From contig AP031351.1 in the NCBI GenBank assembly GCA_037833965.1, forward strand, positions 5,592,501-5,656,500: DNA of 64,000 nt, read 5' to 3'. A program made the translations under genes and the position numbers. Under the pieces are notes generated by a model that saw only the letters and a list, made by a program, of their open reading frames with translations, was not told where the DNA came from and searched no databases. Below, piece by piece: positions 51,484-61,600 of the stretch (positions are counted from its first letter, which is position 1; each line of letters begins with the position of its first letter). The stretch comes from Marchantia polymorpha subsp. ruderalis (Eukaryota; Streptophyta; Marchantiopsida; Marchantiales; Marchantiaceae).

Positions 51484-54423
51484 TCAGACTGGCAATTTAT
51501 CCTGATAAAAGAAAGTGAAAAAATACAACTTGATGATCAGAGCCAGCCCTAATTGCACTGCTGCAGACCCCGTCACGATCAGAAACCACCGTTCACTTGC
51601 GGTCTTAATGTGTGACCTGATATTAATCGCCAAAAATAGTGCAGACATAACTCCCGCAAGGCCTACTGCAACCCAGCGAATTATTTCAACTGGCACAATC
51701 GAAAAGAACTGAACCACGAGATTTGCAAGTTAGGCCACCATAACGGTCCTACTTACAGCTCCAGCGTAGATAAAATTATACAGGACTAACCATAACTCAT
51801 GTATTCAATATCTATAATTTCTAAGCGGTTTAAATATATAAATGTGCACTCATAAGATGAGACTAACTTTGAAAGGAAATAGATTTAGGAGCCAGAGAAG
51901 ATTATTGAAAGATATTCGACTTGATTTCGCAGAAGGGAAAGTGCTTACCGAAGCTGGAATGAAGATGAATAGGGAGTATCCATATAGGCACCATAGCTGC
52001 ACTAAGCCGGAGGTAACAGTCAAGTACTTGAGAAGGAAGTAGAGCGCCAACGGCACTATTCCTACATAACCATAAAAGAGGCCAGCCGACCAAGTAACCT
52101 GGTTTATATCGTAATGCCAAGCGCTGCTGCCATCGGCACTGGTCTTGTGTGCTAGGTAAGCTGCAAAGTTTCCTATAGCTGCAGTCAAAAAGACCAGAGT
52201 CGAGCAGATCCAAAAGGGCCCGTACCTGGTATAAACCTCGGCAAGTCAGATAACAGAGAAAGAGTGAAGGGCTTATAAAGTTACGACCTATCATATTCTA
52301 AAGATGTACAGATCTAAATAATTATAGTTCTCAAGAATATGCATTTTGAATCTTAGGCTGAGCTGTCAGTCTTTTTAGCTTTCACAAATTTTCTCAAACA
52401 CTATAACTGTCAATGGTGCATAAAGACAGTAAATGATAGATCTCTACTGCACATTGCATGGCAAGCTAACATGTCATAACTTAGCCAGCAGGATCTGGAC
52501 TCACTTGCTACGGCTTGGACTGAGATCTGCTTTGGTAATATTGCATTATTTTGTGTGAAGGTTGAGGCCACGTTAAGGTTCCAAGCTATTCATGACATAA
52601 GTGGAAAGGATATGAAAACCAACATGTCAGGGTTGTGGCTGGTCTTCTCCACGAAGTCGCCTCTGAATGGGAAAAGAGAGTCCCTGATCCTGTCCAAGAC
52701 ATCTTGTGTGTCGACGTTGAAGTAGGGACGGTAAGACACGACACTGAAGAGACCCATTAAACCCGAAGATGGCGCGCCATCATTTCCTTGTCCTCCTGGC
52801 CCGGGTTTTGAAAACGTGTCTGTGATCCAACACGATCAATAACGAAGGGCACATGTAAGCTTCGATGATTACTAGACCAAGATATCATTATACGCAGGAG
52901 TGAAACAATCACTTGCGACATTTTGCGGCAATATATTTCATAGTTCAAAGTGCTGTTCCATAAGCACAAAGTGGCCTGTAGTTAAGATTGTTTGAAATGT
53001 GGATTCGGTAATGGGCTTGATTGAAAGCATAAGACAGTTCACTTGAAAGATGTCATCCTTCGGAAACTTCAGAAGCTCGACTGGCCTCAATAGAAGCTGT
53101 AGAAGTAAAAAGTGAAAAATTTGCATACCATCAGCATCTCGTGGAGGTTGGAATGTCCCTGTAACTTTGCCCCGGGTGTCATTGGGAGGAAAAGTTTGCA
53201 AGCTAGATTCTGCAAGCAGATATCAAGCAGACGTTAATCACATGGTCTAGACACTGCTAAAAAAATTTGTAGAGCCAATTAGCTTGGTAGAAGTTCCAGG
53301 CTAGCTATTAAGCCATACCACTTTTACATGAAAGCACAATGGCAACATGTGATCGGAAACCGGTCCTGTCCCCAAGGGCCCTTTTCATCACTCGGATGGG
53401 GTAACTTTTCTTGGTTTCTCAGTAGTTTGTATACCAGCTGAATCATTTGTAATCTTACTCTCTTACTTCTAAAGACCCAGGAAAGAGGGAACAAACTCCT
53501 TTCAAGACACTAGTGGCACACCACAGTCTGTTATTTCCAGTAACAAATAGAGGGCCGTGGTGTATGAGCAGAAGCGCAGTGGAAACTGAAGTCAATGAGA
53601 ACGAATATTCACTGGTCAGTGATTGATTGCGGACTGCTTGATAGATAGTGTATAAAGGATTCCGTATTGTCAGGATACAAGCCCATGATATATATTTGAA
53701 TTATGAAAGCTGTAACTCTGATCTTCTGGCCCTTTCAACAGCAGTGATAATTGGGCGGGCAGACAAGAGGCCACAACAAAGAAAGCTCACAAGGCTAAAA
53801 TTTCGTCACCTTGAAACTGCAGTCGGTGATCTGGACCAGCAGCTGCAACCTGATGGCACCACCTCGAAAAGCAAAGAAGCGACAGTCATTACTCCTAGTA
53901 AACACAAGACACAACGATCGAGACTGCCAGACTCTCAATCTAGAAATCTTCGCAAGGTCATCGGGTGAACATTGCGCTTAAAGAATCAAATGACAAGAAA
54001 CCCTGACGTGCCACATGGAATGTGTTCAGCAAAGCCAAATCAAGCGACATGACTTGAAGATCTATAGATATCACCTCCGACAGACAGCAAGACAAACACC
54101 GTGTCCATCACGTGACGAGCAAACTTCTACCCATCGCTCCCTGAGAACAGATCCTGGACAGGGCTTGCACTCGAAGATGGAAACACCCAATGCAAGGCAC
54201 CACAACTAGCCTCATTTCACAATTCTAGATGCTGAGATCAAAAAGACGGTAGGACCCCTAATCATCCAATCGGATCTCAAGGGACGAGAAACAGGGGGAC
54301 ACACGAACGAATCCACAACGCAAAGCGAGCCAAAAGATAGCGATAGGGAAGATCATCTGCGGCACATACAGGAACTGATCCAGACACGGCCTCGGATCCT
54401 AAGCTCGTGTAGCCGCCCGACAT
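51484..54423 (-). CDS. Yip1-domain integral membrane protein, YIPF1/YIPF2-like
   Basis: Multi-span Golgi/trans-Golgi membrane protein of the Yip1 family, which works with Rab GTPases in vesicle traffic. Supported exons, right to left: 54423-54370 (start; MSGGYTSLGSEAVSGSVP), 53209-53129 (SSLQTFPPND), 52819-52624 (RPYFNVDTQDVLDRI, SLFPFRGDF), 52225-51949 (YGPFWICSTLVFLTAAIGNF onward, YSLFIFIPAS) and 51708-51484 (EIIRWVAVGLAGV to the stop). The first two helices lie in the 52225-51949 exon and the last in the final exon, about five in all. Text and spacing match Arabidopsis At2g39805-type proteins. Phase shows that one exon is still missing between 54369 and 53210 (length one more than a multiple of three); I could not place it. 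The downstream exons join in phase. Confidence 0.85.
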
Positions 54424-56938
54424 CTTTTCCTGTACTCGTCTCGTGGACTCGAATCAAAAGACCGAACTTCTCGTCTTTCCTTGGAAGGATAATTGCTCCC
54501 CGACACTGAAATTCGCTGGACCCCCGGCCTCGATCGATCAATCAATGATGCAGACGCCAGTGCGTTACGCGCGGATGCTGAGCATTTCCACGACAGCTAA
54601 GCGTCCCTTCCATAAGAAGAGCTCTACCTTCGCTGCCGCTCGCTCCCCCGCTCGCTAAAGCACACAGCGATCACCTGCAAGCCTCTTTGCTTCCTCCTTC
54701 ACGAGCAGCGCAGTGTTTCCCGAGTGCTGCCACGACCTCGACCCATCGACCTTCCGCTCCACAGTTCGCTCGACGCCTTCAATCGCCCTCGACGTCGGCC
54801 CTCGCTTCTTTTCTGGTCGCCGATTCTTCTTCCCGGCGTCGCTGCTTTGCTTTGCTTTCCTATTTCGTCGCTGAGCCTTGACGGCAGGCAGTTTAGTGCT
54901 GCGACTTGACCATGGGTTACCCGCCACTCCGGTTAACTAACTCACCAGCATTCTTGGATGTGGAAAGTCAGAGTTACGGAGACGGAACATCTGTTTTCCG
55001 ACGTCGTGTCGAATGTTGATTGAAACAATACCGGAATAATCCGCTTGACATCAGATTATATTACTTCACTTTTTTTCGAGGTAAAATACATTTTCCTTTG
55101 GGATGGAGGATGAAATTCCTTCGTACAAGACTTCTTTTAGAAGTGATTAGATTGCTTATCGAGTTCATGATTTTGTAAAAAATATATATCTTAATATAAC
55201 CCGCCTTAACTGCATACAGTTTCAATATATCTCTACATCTACATGCTGGTGTGAAGAAGCTAGCCTTCTAATGTACAGTGTCATTACTTTACAGAACTAG
55301 TTAACTCATCTAATTATGTACATATATTTACATTGCTCTCCTAAGCACCAGTTGTTGCTGTAATGAAGATCAGTAGGAACTTATGATTCTGCGGAGGTAA
55401 CTTACACATCGTTCAGATATCTGAGATGCAATAAGACAGCTTTTCTATTCGATGTAATAGGATTGTTCACCGATTGGTTTTATATGAATATGTCAGTATG
55501 TATGACTTGTGTTTCCCCCACACTCTTTGCTATATTCCTGGGTGCTTTCAACTGAAGTGTTGTATCCATCGATACGAGATTTTCCCAAAAGTAATTTATT
55601 TTCAGACTGACTTGGTAAATGGGTAAAAAGTTGTATTTTGGCTTGGAATATATTTTCAAAGTTATTAATAGATCTCGTAAGTAAAACTGATGTGAACAGA
55701 TTACTTTATAATTATTTGAATATATGTAATTTATTTATTTGGAGAAAAAATCACATATTTAATCAGTTCGCTCATCACTATACACCATCTGAAAATGCTT
55801 GGATTTATCGCGTAAGGACTGTAAGTTGAGTAATGTATATGCGCCTTGAATTGTGAATATAAAAACAATGAGGTCGCGCGCATAGAGAAGCAAACAAAAA
55901 AAAAACACCGAGTCATGCATGTCCATTTCGCTTTTGCGTACAATAGAGGATCTTCCCGGTCATCCCTCGAAATGAGATGCCACGTCAGCATCTTCTGCTG
56001 CCCCGTGCTGTAAGTAGTGGCAGCTGCGGTATAGGAGCGCAGCCGGGCGGAAGCTTGAGTTGTGGCGGAAGCACACTTCAATATTTTCTTCAGATACAAA
56101 TACGCACATAATAGGACTAAATCGCACCTATCGACGTCGGATCAATAATATCAAACATAAGCCACGGAGGACGAGAGCTATAGTACACGTCAGCACAATC
56201 TCCTTCTAGCGGTGACGCTGGACCCGAGCAGGCGCAGCCGGTGGGCCGTGCACAGCCTGCGAGAGGATGACATGGCATGCCACGCGGGACGCGGTCGGCC
56301 TGCGAGGCTCGATTATGCGTTCACCTCAGATCTGACTGCACTTTAACAATTGTCACGAAGGTTTTGGAGGCGGAGGCACGGGATCAGGCTTTGTAAGGCC
56401 AGGATGTGATGGCGGGCAGACGAGCGAACAGATCTGCGAACGCGAGCAGCTGATGCTCAGCAAGGCCCGAAGTGGCCGATGCAGCGGCAGGCGAGGGAAG
56501 GGGCTCGTCGTGTGATCTGAATCTCTAGCGCTGGGCTTTTTATCCTTTCCTTTCACTCGCAGGTAAAGCGAAGGAGCAGCAGCAAGAGCACGTAGCTCGC
56601 GTTCTGTGATCGAGGCTGCGGAGCTGGTGGTCTCATCGATCTGCGCAGTGTTTCTAAGGCTGACTCTTTGTCGGCATTTGTGGAGGAGCAGCTCTGTTGG
56701 CTGGCTGGACCCGCGACAGGCGACAGGCGAGAGAGAGAGAGAGAGAGCGAGCGCCTTTGCTTCGCCATACCCCCGACCTCTCTCTGGAGGAGTCGAGGCT
56801 TGCGGCTGCATTGGTGAGCCGACCACTTTGTCTGCCGTCGAGGAAATGGAATAATTGGAGCTCGGGGGTCGATTCGAGATCGCTCGTTCGAAGGTTTGAG
56901 ACAGCTGCATTGGGAGGAGGTGTGCACCGGAGAGCACA
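54424..56938. promoter_or_regulatory. Divergent intergenic region between the Yip1 gene and PHR2
   Basis: The two genes are transcribed away from each other across 2.5 kb. 54424-54930 is C/T-rich on plus, hence purine-rich on the Yip1 sense strand, and probably holds its leader and promoter. 54950-55900 is AT-rich without a gene. 55960-56938 is GC-rich and leads into PHR2: ACGT-core motifs at 55979-55989 (GCCACGTCAGC) and 56185-56194 (ACACGTCAGC), and a GA repeat at about 56727-56748. Open frames here (for example 56353-57162 minus, 54655-54927 minus) are composition-driven. Confidence 0.5.
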
Positions 56939-59900
56939 ATGGCCAATTTTGATGACCTGGAGCTCATTCTCGACTCGAATGTGGAGAGAGCTAGTGGAGG
57001 CGGAGTTGCGGAACATTTTGAATTTGAGAAACCCTTGCAGTCGAATGGATGCTCTTCGCATTTGCGAGAGCGAGTGAACACTGCCGAAACTGGTAGTGGC
57101 GACGGTGAAGAAGAAATCGTCGTTGCTTCCAGAGATGATTTGGACAGCTCAAAGCCCTTCATGGTACCAGGCGCTGCTTCTCTGACTATGGCTATGGGGT
57201 CTCTTCTGTCTTTGTCTCACGTCTCTCCTCCTGTTCACAGGTTGGGGTTTGCACCATCCAAGAAAGTTTTAAAGACAGATACGTCTGCCAAAAAGACCAT
57301 AAATTCTTCTCCTGTGGTAGGTGCCTCTCAGATGGATGTGTCTATGGGCTCTTCTATCACGAAAACAGTGAAGAAATCTGTGGGCTCAATTTCTCCATTT
57401 CCTGACTACCAAAGGTTGCATGGCAGTCAGTTCGGAGAACCTAGGAACCCAGCAGGTTTGAGGAAAGCCACAATCGTATGGTTCAGGAATGATCTTCGAG
57501 TTCACGACAACGAAGCTCTTGTGCAAGCTAGTAATGACAGTATGTCAATCGTGCCTGTATACTGCTTTGATCCTCGAGATTACGGGAAGTCCTCTTCTGG
57601 GTTTGACAAGACTGGTCCTTACAGAGCTAAGTTTCTGCTAGAATGTGTATCCAATTTGAGGGACAATCTGAGGGAGAGGGGCTCTGAATTGATTGTCAGA
57701 ATTGGTAGGCCAGAAGAAGTTCTCGTGTCCTTGGCCAAAACCGTAGGTGCCGATGCATTATACGCGCACCTGGAAGTAGCCCACGAAGAGATGAACGCTG
57801 AGGAGAAAGTTTCAGCTGCCTTGAAAGAGGAGGGAGTGGAGTCCAAGTATTTCTGGGGAAGTACTTTGTTCCATGTGGACGACCTTCCTTTCAAGTTGGA
57901 GGATATGCCCTCCAATTACGGTGGATTTCGCGACAATGTGCAGGGTGTCGAAGTTCGTGCAACGATTGAGGCTCCTAAGCATCTGAAGGGCCTTCCGGTT
58001 GGGGGCAGTGTGAAGGCAGGCGAGATTCCCTCTCTACAAGAACTGGGGTTAAATCCCAGCGCTATTAATCGGCCGGTGCGTACGGTTCTTTACGGAATTC
58101 CGACCCTGAGATACTTCCGTTTCAAATTCAATAGTTGCAATAAGTTTGTATGGATGCTGATGATTGTACTTGAAGACGGTTGTCAATGTATATGTTCATG
58201 TTCGCCTTCTCGCATTGCAATCCGTTCTTCTGAAGCTCGATAGTTTTCTGAAAGAGGACCAATGTATTGCTAGCAACCAGCAACCAGCGCATAGTACAGC
58301 TTATCCTCCAGCTGATAACCTCTGTTTTATGGTGCTGAAAAATTCTGTATGGGTTCAGCATTGACCTTTTTTCCTTTTACTAATGCCTCGAATTCTATTT
58401 TAACATGTTAGAGTAGCTGCTACCGCGAGTACTGAAGTCTTGGTGAACCTCTTCTGTAGTGGAGGAGTAGTTGGAGGACAGCCGTAAAGCTGTGCTAGAA
58501 CTGTTTTTCATTAAATTTAGATCGCTACTGAGCAATCTAAAATCATCTGCCAAGCCACAGTGAGTGTTAGTTATACCTGGATATTTTTGGTGTTTCATCC
58601 AGTTATCTCGATGCACATAAGTTGCCTGACATGTGCCAAGATTTCACGATTTTACTTACTTACCGGTACTCTCAACCCTCCTAGTTGTTTGGATTGTGCG
58701 TGTATTGTTTGGAGTTGGAAGGCATTTGGCTGTGATTACTTCGCTTCTATAATGATTAATAGAATGTGATCCCTTGTAAACCTCCCCCTCACCACTCGAG
58801 TGATACCTGAAAGGTTCTCTAATCACATTCATAATAGCAATGTATCACGGGGCTCACCAACCCGTTTCCCGGAGTTCGGGAGTGAAGCAGAACGCTCTAG
58901 TTTTGGGACCTGTCACAGCCAAAGACATTCCAAGTGTCAAGAATTGTAGTCAATGAGCGCTTGCATGTTCACATCTATTTATTTCTCCGGTGGGAGTTGA
59001 TCTGGATATTGTACTGATCAAGCAGGAAACTCCCGTTTCTGGTGCGCGTCCCGGTTTTAGTGGGAATGAACCGAGTGATGGGGAGTTGGCTCTGAACCTT
59101 GCCCTTAGCCTCGCCAAAGATTTTCCTCAAGAAGAAGACGAAGATGTTGGCCCTAACTAGCAATGCAATCTTGCATGCTTATTTCCAGCTTTGATCTGTA
59201 GAGTGCTCCTTTCGTTGACATCCTTGTCAGTTGATAATTCTCCAGGTCATGCAGAGACATTGTACAAATTAAGCAAGAAACAGTGTTGAGATAACGTGCT
59301 TTGCGTCGAAGCTCTGTACGTGTGTATGCTAATGCTTCACATGTTAATCGACTCAGGAAAAGCATACGGCTTATGGAGGAGCTTTATTGATAGGAGGTGA
59401 AAATGAAGCTCTACAGAGACTCAGGAGCTTTGTAGTGGAGGCTTCTAGTCTGTCTGAAACGAAGAGTCGTACAGCTGATAAGGCAGGAGAAAGTTTGTAT
59501 GGCGCGAATTTTTCATGCAAGATCTCGCCTTGGCTAGCCATGGGCTGTCTCTCACCACGCCGCATGTTTGAGGACCTCCACCAAAGCAATAAGAAGTAAG
59601 ATCTCAAAGTTGAGACACCATTTATTCTTGATCGTTTCAATGACTTTCTATTTTTGGTTTTCTAGCGTAGTTTATTCAATATATATATATTATGATTAAT
59701 TCATACTATCACTTTGCTAGGAAGTAATACTTGGGTTAGCATGGTTGCCCTTGTACTGGAAGCATTCCGTTTTACGATATAGGTTTTACTGGTGGACAAG
59801 TTGGAAAATAAAATAATACATATTGATATCAGTTCTAGCCTCGCTAATACAATTCCCACTTTTGAATATCCAGGGTTGCTCCCGCCTCAGCAGCGAAGTG

Positions 59901-60289
59901 TGGAGTTACGGATGATAATGGACTGAATTGGCTTGTCTTTGAGTTGCTGTGGAGAGATTTTTTCAGGTTCGTTGCACTTCATTCACCAACATCTCATTCT
60001 CTTGCTTTACTGCGGGCTGTACTCTGCTTGATCTTGACTTTCACCGTTGATCTTTGGAGCTGATACGCTGAAGTTTTTGGACCATAGACCTTGTCGTTTA
60101 GGTCTCGTAGCCTTCTGGCACACTGTGGTGTAGTTTACAGCCAATTGTGTCTGCATGTATATTCCAGTCCAAGCGAAAGTAGGGTAATGACATTTCTGAG
60201 CATGCAGATTTATAACCAAGAAGTTCGGTGCCGGCAAGAAAAGCTCCACTCCAGCAACAGCGTGTACTGGCGCTCTCTCACCGGCTTGA
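56939..60289 (+). CDS. PHR2: PHR2-type photolyase/blue-light receptor-like protein, 516 aa
   Basis: Plant member of the photolyase/cryptochrome family that keeps the N-terminal Rossmann domain but ends early in the FAD-binding helical half; its biochemical role is not established. Exons: 56939-58075, 59357-59595, 59874-59966, 60208-60289 (1551 nt, phases consistent). The photolyase domain starts near residue 178 (ATIVWFRNDLRVHDNEAL), followed by PVYCFDPRDYGKSSSGFDKTG, YFWGSTLFHVDDLPFK, GANFSCKISPWLAMGCLSPR and WLVFELLWRDFFRFITKK, then the short tail ending ATACTGALSPA. Every block matches Arabidopsis PHR2 (447 aa), including the early stop, so this is a full gene and not a truncated cryptochrome. 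The long acidic and Ser-rich N-terminus could include a plastid-targeting segment; a second Met with hydrophobic context lies near residue 75. The first AUG in good context (ACAATGGCC) is chosen. Confidence 0.94.
58957..59158 (+). other. Protein-like open frame inside PHR2 intron 1
   Basis: Within intron 1 (58076-59356) one plus-strand frame is open for 66 codons. It reads VGVDLDIVLIKQETPVSG, then ELALNLALSLAKDFPQEEDEDVG, and ends at TAG 59156-59158. The balanced, acidic composition is unlike the neighbouring AT-biased frames. It has no start codon in frame and no family that I recognise. It may be a captured exon fragment, an alternative exon, or chance. Confidence 0.3.
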
Positions 60290-61600
60290 CATTTTGATCA
60301 TGTCAATCTTAGCGTCTCTTGATCTGTTGAGTAGCCAATCCGGGACTTTCGTACAATTGGGAGAGCTGATACTCATGTAAGAAAGTAATGTGTTATCTTC
60401 AGAACACATCAAGACCAGCAGGTGGATGATGAAAAGATTTAGATTGCAGAAGGACTTAGTCCCCATTTTGACTGTGCCCTGTTTTTCAACTGACCAAATT
60501 GTTAATAAACAAACATAGTATATCACAAGTAGCAGCCAATGTTCCCAACACCATCACTCTTGTCCTGAGATACCCGCACGATTTACTTTATATGCGAATG
60601 TGCGTCCCGGAACTACTTGCCTGTGCAAGTTGGCTTAACGTGAATGAGATGTGTATGGATTCATTTGTTATAATCGTTTGTGTACGGATCTTGAAATTGT
60701 TCTATTGCGAGCCTAGCACAGTCGAAGAGGGGACTAGAGCATAAGGGAGGAGTAGACGGAAAACCGTTCATCCCTAATAAGGGACCTAAGTTTTTCAAAA
60801 GATTTGAGCTGTTTCCGAGGCTGATCTCATCAACAACTAGGATATGTCGTTTGTTACTCTGTTATGTTTCCTCTCAGAACTAGTCCTTTCGGTCGAGTGC
60901 TACACAATCAAATGGTTCATAACATGTCTTCCAAACGTCGATAAGGACACAACATTCCCGATCACCATCAATGCATGGGATTGTTGTGTACATCCCTGAA
61001 TGCATGTGTGTTGAAATCAGTTTTCCTGAAGTAGCTGTGTACGAACACGGGACTCGATCCCACACATGGAATTTTAGATCTATCTAGCTTATCCTACAGT
61101 TCGTAATGTGCGAATTGCTACGGGGAACTTGATTATAGTTTTAAGCTGTTGGATGTTGGATGATTTCTTTTTGACTCCAATGTGCAGAAGCCTAGTGATA
61201 TAAGTTTCCGCAATAATTTTCTCGATATGGCTTCCTGAATGAAAGTTTTCTCTCACAATACCTGCAAAAGACGAGTTAGATTACTAAATTCTTAGTGTGA
61301 ATCCAAAGAGTTCGATGTAAAACATATTGTCGCAATCGGTATAAATCTGACTAACCACGTTCACAAAACCTCGGATAAATTCATGCCCTGTAAAGACCAT
61401 TCAATGTGGAGTAGGATTCGCCTGAGAAATATAACAACTTTCTCTTGACTTAATGTTTTCACTTGTAAACTACATCTTTAGAAGCACGAAAATTTATGGC
61501 AAGAAGAGAATGTGTTCTTTATTGATATTGTGATACTATGCCGTTATACTTCAGGATGAGATTGTTATTACGATAACAGTGGAAGCATTTAACAATTCAA
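60290..61600. other. Downstream region of PHR2
   Basis: Holds the PHR2 3' UTR at its left end; its polyadenylation site cannot be fixed. I checked this stretch for further photolyase or cryptochrome exons (FAD-binding helices, NRGRQ and DYD-type motifs) and found none, consistent with PHR2 ending at 60289. Short open frames (for example 60499-60744) carry no recognisable domain. Confidence 0.5.

Noticed and set aside
56353-57162. 269-codon minus-strand ORF
   Set aside because: Antisense shadow of the PHR2 leader and first exon; Ser/Arg/Leu low complexity.
58853-58920. 5S rRNA-like or tRNA-like segment
   Set aside because: Only a short GGAGTTCGGGAGTGAAG resemblance; the conserved boxes do not line up.
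56939-59966. CRY-DASH/cryptochrome truncated by AT-rich DNA
   Set aside because: First reading of the photolyase gene. The fourth exon (60208-60289) and the ATACTGAL tail show it is PHR2, which ends there naturally.
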